DNA of 64,000 nt, from the NCBI RefSeq assembly GCF_003369915.1, contig NW_022881614.1, forward strand, positions 24,964,336 through 25,028,335, written 5' to 3'. Each line of letters begins with the position of its first letter. The first letter of the stretch is position 1. Below the pieces are notes generated by a model. It worked only from the letters and a program-made list of their open reading frames with translations, was not told where the DNA came from and did no database searches. This stretch comes from Drosophila miranda. Its lineage: Eukaryota > Arthropoda > Insecta > Diptera > Drosophilidae. The position numbers were made by a program, and so were the translations under genes. Positions 1-10,746 of the stretch are shown one piece after another.

Positions 1-2
1 AC

Positions 3-866
3 CGTGCCAACCGCTGGTTCCGCACCAGCAGGCTGCAAGGCGCCTCGTGGGTCAACTTCCGGCAAGAATTTTTGTCCTTTTTCCTCCCGCCGCGGGATTT
101 CGAACAGTTAGAGAATCAGATCCGAGCCCGCAAGCAAGCGACGGGCGAGTTATTCAAGGACTTCATAATCGAGCTCAGGTTGCTCAGGCACCACGCCGGG
201 TACGATGATGCCCAAGAGCTCAACAGGATTTATGATAATACTCTGCCGGCATATCAACTGTACGTGCGAAGACACGAACTGCGAAGTTTGGCCCAACTAA
301 CTATGTAGGCTACGGAACTCGAATCCATCCAAGAGCGGAATAACCCCACTGCTCCCACTGCCCCTCGGCCCGGCCCAAGATATACTAGACCGACGACGCA
401 CCAGACGCAAAACGAGGTCGAAGCAAACCGGACCTCCTTTCGGAAGCCCCAATGGGACACGGCAGGACCGGCAAGGAGACCATCGTCAAACCGACCCGAC
501 ACTCCAGCGCCGGAAGTCGCTCACCGCATGGTCACCACCCCCATCGCCAACCCACGGATGGCCTGTCGCCGCTGCGGCGAAGCCGGCCATGCCTCCCACA
601 ATTGCACCAACCCCTCTATCCTGTTCTGTTGGGAATGCGGTAAGCGAGGCGTAAGGCCATCGATTGCTGCCGCCAAGACTCGTCGGGAAACGATCAGCGT
701 CCCCGACTGGCACGGGAACAGCCGGGAACGACGCCTCCCTAAACCCAGAACTAAGCCACCCACTACAGACACAGGACGGCCGGATAGTGGCGAGGGCGAC
801 GATAGGAGGACGGGCCACAGAGGCCACTGTGGATACCGGGGCGTCCCGGAGTTTCGTCAGCGCTAA
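3..866 (+). pseudogene. gag: gag, gypsy element copy 1 (5' cut by window edge)
   Basis: This is the C-terminal part of the capsid polyprotein of an env-bearing Ty3/gypsy element; the window begins inside it. The frame runs to a TAG at 306-308, then stays open in the same frame to 866. The second part holds a CCHC zinc knuckle (CRRCGEAGHASHNC, CX2CX4HX4C) near 571-612 and the start of a second one (CWEC) whose remainder falls in another frame. The full-length equivalent is copy 2 at 13160. The TAG lies between the capsid-like region and the knuckle and occurs at the same place in all three copies. Base 1 corresponds to 13821 in copy 2, an offset of 13820. Copy 1 differs from copies 2 and 3 at several capsid sites, so it is the outlier here. 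Functional Gag is unlikely unless the TAG is read through. Confidence 0.85.
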
Positions 867-1905
867 CCTCGCCCGGCAGCTCGGCAACGACGCCGGCCTC
901 AGGGAAGCGTGCGTCCAGATCCGCCTGGCAGACGGGTCGGTACGCGAAATAACGCAAATTCTGTTGGCGTTCGTTAAACTGGACAAACGCGAGGTACAGA
1001 TACCGCTCCTAGTGTTACCAAACATGCTAGAGCAGGTCATCGTGGGGACGGACTTCCTCTGCGCCATCGAAACATCGATACAGTGTGGCACCACCCTCCT
1101 CCGACTCCGCGACAGTCGCCTCGCGACAAATACACCGGTAGTTACCGCCAGCCAGGTGCACAACCCGGAACACGCGCCTACGAAACCTAAGGCGACGAAC
1201 GATACGCCACGCAAACAAGGAATCAGGAACACGAAGCCCAGGACCCCGACGGAACGCCCTGACCCCAACCAGGGCAAAATCTCGGGTAAGGCAACAAGGG
1301 ACGCGAACAGACCCACCAGGACCCCCGGTCCAACGTCCTCGACGAGTGGTGGAGAGCCCGGAGCAACGATCGAACCCCCACGGCGGCGACAATCGTCCAG
1401 CGGCCCAGCGCCGAATACAACGACCACGTTAGCCGCCCCGGCGAGCGAGCGCGGTAACGCAGCCCTTTCGATAACGGAAACTCCCACATCCGAAATCGTC
1501 CTTTCTGCCCGAAGTTTTCCCAGCCGAGAACCGGGAATAGGAGCAACAGCCACTCGAGACACCGACCGGGGCCCCGACGCGCCCGTGGCCGGAGATCAAC
1601 TCATCAGCACCAACGGCACGGGGCGCTGCCGGAGCCACCCTCCCCGCGTCGCCGAAGGTTTCACTATAGCAGGCACCAGAGCGGAAATCTGCGTCACCCG
1701 AACGAGCCACTGGTCTAGTACTAGCGGCATCATCGAGACCCGCATGTTCGTGCATCACGCCGAACGACACAACCCATGTATTCAGCCGGAGTCCCCGACC
1801 CCTGGCCTCCCGACGTGGCGCCGCAAATCCAGGAATTCCTGGACGAAGAGCTGCCGAAGCTCGCAGGCCTCCGAGGGACCACGGACCTCACGGAGCACAC
1901 GATAG
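655..1905 (+). pseudogene. pol: protease region of pol, gypsy copy 1
   Basis: This frame carries a retropepsin-type aspartic protease with the motif DTGAS near 835, which forms half of the dimeric active site that processes Gag-Pol. It opens after a TAA at 652-654 and lies +1 relative to gag. It runs through a proline- and threonine-rich linker to 1905, overlapping the reverse transcriptase frame from 1776. A strict gag-pro-RT reading would need two frame changes. Known gypsy elements use a -1 shift between gag and pol, so the +1 offset is either a lesion or an unusual shift. The long antisense frame over the same stretch is a composition shadow. Confidence 0.8.
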
Positions 1906-3263
1906 TTATGAGGGACCAGCGTCCCATAAAGCAACGGTACTACCCAAAGAACCCGGCTATGCGTCGGATCATCGACGAGCAGGTCGACCAGCTGATAGCA
2001 GAAGGCCTGATCGAGCCCTCGCGAAGTCCCCACAGCGCCCCCATTGTCCTCGTCCGCAAAAAGGACGGGAGGTGGCGCATGTGTGTGGACTATCGACAAC
2101 TAAACGAACATTCGGTCCCGGACGCATACCCGTTGCCGAGGATCAACTATATACTGGAAAGACTCCGAAACGCGCGGTTCATCACCACGCTGGATCTGAA
2201 GAATGGATACTGGCAGATACCGATGGCCCATGACAGTAAGGAGGCCACGGCGTTCACGGTGCCCGGAAGAGGCCTCTATCAGTGGAAGGTAATGCCTTTC
2301 GGGTTACATTCCGCGGGATCCACGTTCCAGCGTACCCTCGACACGGTCATCGGCGCAGACATGGAACCCTTCGCTTTCGCGTATCTGGACGACATCGTCA
2401 TCGTCGGCAAGGATTTCGCGGAACATTTGCGCAACGTCAAGAGAGTCTTCTCGCGACTGCGCCGGGCCAATCTGCGGATCAACGCAGACAAATGCGTATT
2501 TTTCCAGCGCCGCATAAAATACCTGGGTCACATGGTCAGCGAGGAAGGCATTCATACCGACCCTGACAAGATAGCGGCCGTCAAAGACCTGAGACCGCCC
2601 ACTAACCTGAAGGAATTGCGACAATGCATAGGTATGGCGGGCTGGTATCGTCGATTCGTCCCCAATTTCGCCACCATAGTGCAACCGATGTCATTGCTAC
2701 TAAAGAAGGGGAGAGCATGGGCATGGGGACAGGAACAACAGGACTCCTTCGACGAACTCAAAATGCGACTCACCACCGCCCCGGTGTTCGCCTGCCCGGA
2801 CTTCAACGTCAAATTCTCCCTGCAGACCGACGCGAGCAACGTGGGTGTGGGCGCGGTCCTCACCCAAGAGATCGAAGGGAAGGAACGCGTCATCGCCTAC
2901 GTCAGCCGGCGCCTTAACAAGGCAGAGGAGAATTATTCGGCCACCGACAAGGAATGCCTGGCCGTCATATGGGCAATCCGGAAATTGCGCTGTTACTTGG
3001 AAGGATACCGGTTCGACGTGGTGACCGACCATCTCGCGCTGAAATGGCTAAACACCCTTGAGAGCCCTTACGGGAGAGTGGCGAGATGGGCGCTGGAGCT
3101 GCAGCAGTACCAATACGACGTACATTATCGGGCCGGCAACCAGAACGTGGTCGCAAACGCGCTCTCTAGGCAACCTTTGGAATCCCTTTCACGCGTCGAA
3201 GAAGAGGGCACGACCTGCCCGTGGCTCAGAAGAAGGATCCAACAAGTTCACGACGAGCCCTAA
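1776..3263 (+). CDS. pol: reverse transcriptase / RNase H segment of pol, gypsy copy 1
   Basis: A 495-codon open frame with a complete Ty3/gypsy reverse transcriptase followed by RNase H. Visible landmarks are LVRKKDGRWRMCVDYRQLN (fingers), TTLDLKNGYWQIPM (first catalytic Asp), VMPFGL, and YLDDIVIV (catalytic YxDD) near 2386-2409. RNase H is marked by LQTDASNVGVGAVL, a conserved E in the NYSATDKECLA stretch, and VTDHLALKWL. The frame ends in TAA at 3261-3263, just before the integrase zinc-binding domain, which continues in the same frame. Copy 1 keeps TGG at the codon after GMAG where copies 2 and 3 have TGA, so this is the only copy with an unbroken RT-RNase H frame. The ATG at 1776 is the first in the frame and not necessarily used. 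Confidence 0.9.
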   Translation: MYSAGVPDPWPPDVAPQIQEFLDEELPKLAGLRGTTDLTEHTIVMRDQRPIKQRYYPKNPAMRRIIDEQVDQLIAEGLIEPSRSPHSAPIVLVRKKDGRWRMCVDYRQLNEHSVPDAYPLPRINYILERLRNARFITTLDLKNGYWQIPMAHDSKEATAFTVPGRGLYQWKVMPFGLHSAGSTFQRTLDTVIGADMEPFAFAYLDDIVIVGKDFAEHLRNVKRVFSRLRRANLRINADKCVFFQRRIKYLGHMVSEEGIHTDPDKIAAVKDLRPPTNLKELRQCIGMAGWYRRFVPNFATIVQPMSLLLKKGRAWAWGQEQQDSFDELKMRLTTAPVFACPDFNVKFSLQTDASNVGVGAVLTQEIEGKERVIAYVSRRLNKAEENYSATDKECLAVIWAIRKLRCYLEGYRFDVVTDHLALKWLNTLESPYGRVARWALELQQYQYDVHYRAGNQNVVANALSRQPLESLSRVEEEGTTCPWLRRRIQQVHDEP

Positions 3264-4477
3264 AAATACCCGGACTACACGTACGAAAACGGGCAGCTTT
3301 ACCGAAACCTGGGGCACGGAGCCGACGATGACGACCACGTGCCGTGGAAGCTCTGCGTGCCCAAGGACTGCCGAGCGAGAGTCCTCCGCGAGTGCCACGA
3401 CCAACCGACGGCAGGCCACCTCGGCGTACGAAAAACTATCACGAGGATATCCCAGAGGTATTATTGGCCGGGATTTTATCGCGACGTGAGGCGATATATC
3501 CGCGGTTGCGTGAGCTGCCAGTGGGCAGGATGCTCACTCGCAAGGCCGAGGAACCCTTCGCCACCCTGTGCGCCGACTTCGTCGGACCGTTACCCCGATC
3601 CAAACGGGGGAACGCCATCCTGCTAGTTTTCTTTGACACCTTCTCCAAATGGGTCGAACTGGTGCCCCTTAAGAAGGCAACGACGGCTAGCCTCGAACGA
3701 GCTTTCAGGGAACGCATACTGAGTAGCTTCGGTGTTCCGAAGCTGTTTGTCTGTGACAACGGCACCCAGTTCACCAGTCGGTCGTTCAAGACCTTCCTGC
3801 ACACCGCCGGCGTGGAACTCCAACACACCGCGCCCTATTGTCCGCAAGAGAACCCGACGGAAAGGGCAAACCGGACCGTGAAGACGATGATCGCCCAATT
3901 CGTGGACGATCACCAAAACACGTGGGACGAACTCTTGCCAGAAATGACGCTGGCGATCAACTCGAGCGTCTCGGAGACTACCGGTTTCAGCCCGGCATTC
4001 CTCGTACACGGAAGAGAGCCCCGACTGCCCGGCGCCTTATACGACGAGGTCACGCCGGGGACGGGAAGCGCCCAGGAAACTCCTATGGGTAAGGCCGCCA
4101 GGCTAAAAGAAGTGTTCGCCATCGTCAGAGACAACATTCAAAGGGCCAGCCAAGAACAATGGAGGCACTACAACCTTCGCCGACGACAGTGGCGTCGGTT
4201 CGCTAGTACTGGACGGCAGCATCACCTCTCAAACGCCGCCGAAGGCTTCGCGGCAAAACTGGCCCCTAAATTTGACGGCCCCTATCGCGTGAAGGGTTTC
4301 CCGTTGCCAAACATCGTTCAGCTGCAGCACCCGAGCAGCCGGAAACGGAAGGTCGCCAACATCAACGATCTGAGAGAATTCCACGACCGCGAGCCCGACG
4401 AACGTGCCGGGGAGGCGGACAACCCAGGTACCGCCGAACAAGCGCCGGACCACGACAGGGGCACAGGTACCGGCTGA
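3264..4477 (+). pseudogene. pol: integrase segment of pol, gypsy copy 1
   Basis: This is the integrase that would insert the cDNA. The HHCC zinc-binding domain (HDQPTAGHLGVRKT ... CVSCQ) lies in the RT frame up to about 3525. The DDE catalytic core lies in another frame, open to 4477, with CADFVGPLP (first D), VCDNGTQF (second D) and PQENPTERANRT (E). The frame break between CVSCQ and the core is present in all three copies. The C-terminal tail is basic, with GPYRV and VANINDLREFH, typical of the gypsy integrase C-terminal region. Broken here, and probably already broken in the common ancestor of the copies. Confidence 0.85.
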
Positions 4478-4718
4478 AACGAAGGGAAAAGGGGGGAAGG
4501 GGCGACCGTGCCGGGGAAAAACCCGAGCGAGGCAAGCGACGACTGCCCGGATCCCGAAAAGTACCGACACTAGGTCGACCGACGGCGTAGCCCGCGACAA
4601 GCGTCTCCGGCAGTCCAAGACCCCACCATCACCGATCAGTGCCATTCCGCCACCACAGCCGAACGGTCGAATCGATCCCAACCCAAACGCATCCGAAGAT
4701 AACGCAAAACCATACAAC

Positions 4719-6038
4719 ATGAAGGACCTACTGATTTTCCTCACTCTGCTAACCTCGACGCGCGCGCTGGTCAAGTTGAATGACTACACTAACGCGGACT
4801 ATATCCCAATAGCGGACGGGGACGCCATCATTTGGGCCAACCACGGATACCTGCACCACACTACGAACGTGACTTCATACGAAGATTACGTCGCCGAAAC
4901 GGAACAAGCCGCGGAGCTGTTTAGCCTAGACCGGATGGCGCAAGTGATAGCAGCCGACCTGGACCACATCAAGAACCTGGTGGCCACGCTAAGGGTCCAC
5001 CATCGGGGAACAAGGAGTATAAACTTGCTCGGAACAGCATTGAAGGTAGTGGCCGGAACGCCCGACTTCGACGACTGGGAGCAGGTCAAATTCCAACAAA
5101 AGCAGCTGGCGGAGTCCAGCCGTGGCCAAAACGAAATCAACTCCAGGATTCAAACCCGAATCAACGAGCTGACCCGCCTCGTGAACCACATCGCCAAGGA
5201 GGACAACAGGATCATTATAACGGATCTGGAAGACCTCCTCCTGGCCTTAACCCTTGCCAAGATCAACGTGATCAGCCCCGCCCTTCTGGACGGCGCTGAC
5301 ATTAAGGAATTGGGCGAGCAACACCTCGCTAACATCAGCCTAGTGGAGCTACTAGAAGTGTCAAACATTAGCGTCTTCCAGAGCGCAGACCTACTCCACT
5401 TTCTCATCAAGTTTCCCCAACCGAAGCTGGTCTGTAGGAAAATGCTTATTTTCCCGGTCCAACATCAGAACAAGATACTGGATTTCAGCGAGGGAGACAT
5501 CGTGGCAGAATGCGGGCCCCAAACCCTCAGCATCGGGGATTGCGAAGCCACCATCGGCGCCACGTTTTGCAGAGAACGCGAGGGGATCACCTGCGCTCAG
5601 CAGATGGTGACCGGGTCCGTCGCGCACTGCGCGACTTCGCCCGGTCACTTGGATCCGATCGTCGTGGTGGACCACGGCACCATCATCGTCAACGACGCAA
5701 GGTTCACCGTTGTAGATGAGGCGGGGACCACCCAAGCAATCTCGGGATCGTACCTGGTTACGTATTCCCACCGGGTCTCGTTTAACGGGACCTGGTACGT
5801 GAATCACCTCGGCGACTCCAAAAGAAAGGCGGTGGTACCGGCGATGACTCGAATAAACGTAACGGCACACAAGGAAAAGCTAAGCTTGCCGTTCCTACGG
5901 GAGTTAAGCCTACAAAATTCAAACTACATCGACGACGATGACGATAAGGAGCGCCGCCTCCTATTTGTTCACCCTCGTCGTCGCCATCCCTCTCTGCGCC
6001 ATCATCTGGGTGCTATACCGCCGCCTCAAAATAAATAA
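4719..6038 (+). pseudogene. env: env-like glycoprotein gene, gypsy copy 1 (anchor lost)
   Basis: An env-like gene of the insect errantivirus / baculovirus-F type. From the ATG at 4719 it starts with a hydrophobic signal (MKDLLIFLTLLTSTRA). It has an RGTR basic site followed by a hydrophobic stretch resembling the cleavage and fusion-peptide region, then a cysteine-rich ectodomain. Compared with copy 3, an 11-bp deletion near 5938 shifts the frame just upstream of the membrane anchor, so the product ends in an unrelated basic tail at 6038. Copy 2 shares this deletion. The frame is open upstream of 4719 into the end of integrase, but the signal peptide argues for the ATG. Confidence 0.8.
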
Positions 6039-6068
6039 TAAAATAAACGAGGGGGAACGTTGTGAGTT

Positions 6069-8330
6069 TGTAGCATACAACGTATAGCGATACGCTATCA
6101 TAACGAGCTGATCTTATTGTAGCGACCAGAGGAGCACGCGCTGGTTCCGGCTTCTATTTGTCGTCGGCAAGGGGGGGTGAGGATTTACCACTGTGCTACC
6201 TGCTCGCATTGGATACATATAATAATATTGATTTCGCGTGCGGTTTTCCTCCCTAACACATGATCGATCGGACTGGCCATACAGAAAAGAAACTACCAAG
6301 AGTGACAAGCTATGCACACATAGAGGTTGCTCTGCAAAGAAAACAGAACATGCTGAAGTACGGGTTGTGCTGCTGAGTAGCTGTAGGTGTAGCAGCGTTT
6401 TGCTCACCCTACCTTGACCATCTGGGCCGCAAAGCCATATTAGTGGCCGATGATCCCTAAATCCCCCAGACTCACTTCATTTCCATAATCCACTCGGCAT
6501 GGCGCCCTAAAATAATTTAGTTCATTATCGATTTCATTTTAAAACTTATTTATTACTTGACACAGGGGCATTTCCCTACTCTACTTAAACTCCCAATTGA
6601 CTCAATAACTATTTTAGCGAACAACAGGATGCGAGAATATTCCAGGTTGGAAATTAAAATAATACTAATAATAATTAAAATAGAAGAATTATAACTAAAT
6701 AGAAAAAAAAAGAATTAAATGTGTATATAATAAAAAAAACAGTATATGTATATAGGAGGTAGCCGCTAAACTGGCATACAAATTTAACAGAGCATTTGTG
6801 ACAACAACAAAAAACCCATGGTTACTGTTCTTGCTATCTCTTCCGGCATGTGGATCTGCCCAACTGTTTTACCTCTCCCCTTCTTTCTTTCCTATACCTC
6901 TCCTTCTCTCACGCTCATGCATGCAATTTATTTAGAGTAAAGCAATATTCTTTCACTTACGTGCCATCCATCTCCAAAAGCGCTTTTGTCGAAGACGATC
7001 CGCTTGCTATAATTGCTGTAAATGTAATTTTATTGGGAGAGCACAACAACAAAAAGAGAAAAGAAGAGAAAGAACAAGGCGCGCAGAGGCTTTCGGGGGA
7101 CTGCTTTTTTTCTTTGCTTTTGAGCATTGATATTGTATTTCTATTCCCTTATGCCTTTCTTTTCTTTGGGCTCCACATAGGGCTAGCCCTTACGGTTTAA
7201 GGGAAAAGAAAAGCAAGACTGAATTAACGGCGCTACACTGCCGAAAGGGGAGCAAGGTATTTGTATTCGTACTCACTAAGACCTTGCCTATTGGCTCATG
7301 GGTATAATTTTGATCTGGGTTTTTATTTCCTCTACTTTTTTTTCACTAAGCCAGGTCGGCCGAGGGCAAGATATTTACGCAAAAAAACTTGGGGGCCAAA
7401 AAAAAATGTTCAATATTCCGCTTTTAGTTTCGCAGCTTCCCGGCGCCGACGATGCTGCTGATGCACTGAGTCGGACCCACAGCTGGAGCGGCGGACTCTC
7501 TGCCTTGCGCTTCTCTGCGCCAGCGGCGAATTCGATCGGTTCTTGTGCTTTTTTTTTTTCGGGAGCGCAGTCTCTTCTCTTCCCTTTCTATGGCCAGCTG
7601 GTTGTGGCTGCGGCCGGCTCGGTCATCGATCCCAATTATCTTTTTCCGCTATTATCCCTTGGAAATCTGCTTGGCACAACGTGCCAATTCTGTAATACAA
7701 GAAAACCCATGTTCCATTTAACACTACCTAGCGACACCTAAACCCCAATGTCCAACTTACCGCTATGTGGCGATTGGCACTCTTGTTATATTAACTTGCA
7801 AATGGCCGTCCGAAACAAAAAAAAGAGACCACTTTCGGATGCCTTGCCTCCGGCGTGGGGTCAGAATGGAACGCCCCCTTACTGGGGTGGCAAATTTCTT
7901 TTCGATTTCTTTATGGTATAATTTGAAAGCAACACGATTCTTTTGTTTGTCTTTTTTTCTTTGATTTAGCACTGGCGCGAGGTTTAGTTATGTTTTTCCG
8001 CTAATATTTCCTCTTTCCACCACAAACACTACCTTCTGAAGTGGGGCCCAAAATCGAAAAGAGCGACCGTAGCTGGACTTGCATTCACGAACCCTCCTAA
8101 CAGCGAAAGTGCCAACCACCATTTCCCTCGAGTTAACATAACCGCGGCCGACTCTCTCCCGAGTCCGACCGTCTGCCCAAAAAGTACCCGTCGATCACGA
8201 GCAATAGGGGCGCTAAACGCAATTACGATATTCCCTGGATTTAAAATTTTTGATTAGTTTTTTTTTTCCGTTCTTTTATTTTTGTTGTTGTTGTAGTAAT
8301 ATTTTTGTAGCTGGTTCAAGCGTCACTACA
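6069..8330. mobile_element. solo LTR, 2.26 kb, inserted in a DINE-1 unit
   Basis: A 2262-bp block begins TGTAGC and ends CACTACA, so it has TG...CA termini with a 5-bp TGTAG/CTACA inverted end. It is flanked by the 4-bp direct repeat AGTT at 6065-6068 and 8331-8334. Copy 3 at about 43205 shows the empty site, with AGTT present once, which fixes the boundaries. I see no coding region; the open frames inside are short and composition-driven. It is best read as a solo LTR from an unidentified LTR retrotransposon. The length is near that of Ulysses-type LTRs, which is an inference only. Confidence 0.85.
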
Positions 8331-9419
8331 AGTTGCTGCGGACACCGCAACTCTACAGTTATACCCGATACTAATTCAGTATGGCTTTCCTCCGGCAGAC
8401 GCTGCTAATATTAAACGACACGACAAAGAGTGCGTGCGAGAGAGACAGAAAATCAGTCTGAGCGTGACGTCGGGCGCTGCGTAGCCAGTGCAAATTAATT
8501 TGAGTCTTTTGGCTATAAAAATTATCTGATCTGGTCCAGATTCAGCAATCTGATAGATATGGTCGTTATCTATGATTCTGCGTTTTTAGTTTTCTCGAAT
8601 GTGCAATATTGTGGATGCAACAGATTTTCGTCCTTTGTGGGGGCGGAAGGGGGTGGGGCGAAATTCTGAGATATACGTTTTATAATGAGATCTAACAGAA
8701 GTGCGGATACCAAATTTGGTTACTCTAGCCTTAATAGTCTTTGAGATTTGTGGATGCCCCAGATTTTCGTCCTTTGCGGGGGCGGAAGGGGGTGTGGCGA
8801 AATTTGGACACGAAACGGTCAAGGTCCGATATCACAGGAGTGTGGATACCAAATTTGGTTGCTTTGGCTCTTATAGGTTCTGAGATCCTTGAACTCATAT
8901 TTTGCAATTGGCAAAGCCGACCATGAAACCTGTGTGTTAGAGAGAGACAGAGCGAGAAAGAATGAAATTGTTTTCTTGATTCTGGCTATAATAATTATAC
9001 GATCTGGTTGAGATTTTACACTCTAGAACATATAGTCATCCTCTACGATTCTGCGTTTTTGGTTTTATCGTATCTTTAAAAATGTGGATGCCAAAGATTT
9101 TCGTCCTTTGTGAGGGCGGAAGTGGGCGGGGTGAAGTTTTGAAATATTTTTGTAGCAGTGACATATCACAGAAGTCTGGATACAAAACATCGTTGCTCTA
9201 GCTCTTATAGTCTTTGAGCACTAGGCGCTGAAGGGGACGGACAGACGGACGGACGGACAGACGGAGAGACAGACATGGCTCAATCGACTCGGCTATTGAT
9301 GCTGATTAAGAATATATATACTTTATGGGGTCGGAAACGATTCCTTCTGGACGTTACACACATCCACTTTTACCACAAATCTAATATACCCCAATACTCA
9401 TTTTGAGTATCGGGTATAA
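8331..9419 (+). repeat. DINE-1/INE-1-like (SGM/ISY-type) unit A
   Basis: A Helitron-derived non-coding repeat. The first about 22 bases of the unit lie at about 6043-6068, before the solo LTR. It starts with a GTTGCTGCGG...CCGCAAC hairpin, then TATACCCGATACT. It ends with a GGAC/AGAC tetranucleotide tract near 9236-9270, the conserved TTTATGGGGTCGGAAACGAT block and GAGTATCGGGTATAA. The start and end carry the inverted motif TACCCGATACT/AGTATCGGGTA. These features match the DINE-1/INE-1 family common in Drosophila. Confidence 0.85.
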
Positions 9420-10088
9420 CGAGGGGGATCGTTGTGAGTTGCTGCGGAGACCGCAACTCTACAGTTATACCCGATACTAAGTCAGTATGGCTCTCCTGCG
9501 GCAGACGCCGCTAATATTGAACCACACGACAAAGAGTGCGTGCGAGAGAGACAGAAAATCAGTCTGAGCGTGACGTCGGGCGCTGCGTGGCCACTGCAAA
9601 TTGATTTCTTGCTTTTGGCTACAAAAATGATCCGATCTGATCCAGATTCAGCAATCTGATAGATATAGTCATTATCTATGATTCTGCGTTTTTAGTTTTC
9701 TCGAATGTGCAATATTGTGGATGCCAAAGATTTTCGTCCTTTGTGAGGGCGGAAGTGGGCGGGGCGAAGTTTTGAAATATTTTTGTAGCAGTGACATATC
9801 CCAGAAGTCTGGATCCAAAACATCGTTGCTCTAGATCTTATAGTCTTTGAGCACTAGGCGCTGAAGGGGACGGACGGACGGACGGACGGACGGACGGACG
9901 GACAGACGGACGGACGGACGGACGGACAGACGGACAGACAGACAGGGCGCAATCGACTCGGCTATTGATGCTGATCAAGAATATATATACTTTATGGGGT
10001 CGGAAACGATTCCTTCTGGACGTTACACACATCCACTTTTACCACAAATCTAATATACCCCAATACTCATTTTGAGTATCGGGTATAA
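9420..10088 (+). repeat. DINE-1-like unit B, internally deleted
   Basis: A second unit in direct tandem with the first, with the same hairpin, subterminal inverted motif and 3' block. It lacks the middle third present in unit A. The GGAC/AGAC tract at about 9868-9945 is longer than in unit A. Confidence 0.8.
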
Positions 10089-10362
10089 CGAGGGGGAACG
10101 TTGTGAGTTGCTGCGGAGACCGCAACTCTACAGTTATACCCGATACTAAGTCAGTATGGCTCTCCTCCGGCAGACGCCGCTAATATTAAACGACACGACA
10201 AAGAGTGCGTGCGAGAGAGACAGAAAATCAGTCTGAGCGTGACGTCGGGCGCTGCGTAGCCACTGAAAATTGATTTCTTGCTTTTGGCTACAAAAATGAT
10301 CCGATCTGATCCAGATTCAGCATTCTGATAGATATGGTCATTATCTATGATTCTGCGTTTTT
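10089..10362 (+). repeat. DINE-1-like unit C, 5' part only
   Basis: The third tandem unit has only the first 270 or so bases. It breaks in CTGCGTTTTT and is joined directly to LINE sequence at about 10363. This junction is the left edge of a block duplicated from, or with, 33674 onward. Confidence 0.75.
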
Positions 10363-10671
10363 ATTGACGTATTGCTGCTGCTTCTGCCCGTTCCTTTCCT
10401 GCGAGGTCAAGGCTCTGTAGGCATAGGATGGCATTTAGCGCATCATTTGGGGTGGTGCGAAGAGCTCCGCTGATGCATAGGGCGGCAGTCCGCTGGACTT
10501 TGCCCAGTTGCTTGGTGATCGCCCTTTTTGATAGGGCCGGCCACCACACCGTAACTCCGTAGAGTAGTATTGGTCTAACTATAGCTTGATATATCCATTG
10601 GACTATGCTTGGGATCATACCTTATCTTAGCCCAATAGCTTTTTTGCATGTGTAGAGTGCAGTCATTGCCT
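10363..10671 (-). pseudogene. LOA-like LINE ORF2 fragment, duplicated flank
   Basis: These 309 bases match 33674-33983 almost exactly and encode, on the minus strand, the end of a LINE reverse transcriptase thumb region (MIPSIVQWIYQAIVRP and LLYGVTVWW). The fragment runs up to GCCT at 10668-10671, the same target site next to which the copy 3 LTR starts at 33984. It shows that copy 2 and its flank are a segmental duplicate, not a separate insertion. Confidence 0.9.
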
Positions 10672-10746
10672 TGTAACGAACCTTAGGAAGGTTCGTCACA
10701 GCGCGCTACATCGCGGGATCGTCACCGACTCATTTTTCCCCTTTTT

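Noticed and set aside
486-1562. Long minus-strand open frame of 358 codons opposite gag-protease, also in copies 2 and 3
   Set aside because: It mirrors GC-rich coding on the plus strand, has no domain, and changes with the plus-strand sequence. Composition shadow.
5933-5950. Run coding DDDDK in env of copies 1 and 2, like an enterokinase site
   Set aside because: Created by the 11-bp deletion; chance.
6850-7741. Open frames of 116 and 147 codons in the 2.26-kb solo LTR
   Set aside because: Low-complexity, no domain, one changed by homopolymer length between the two copies. Not genes.
10673-10725. ACGAACCTT/AAGGTTCGT inverted repeat first taken for a separate element end shared by three places
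   Set aside because: It is the first part of the gypsy LTR, directly after TG and the GCCT target site at 10672 and 33984.
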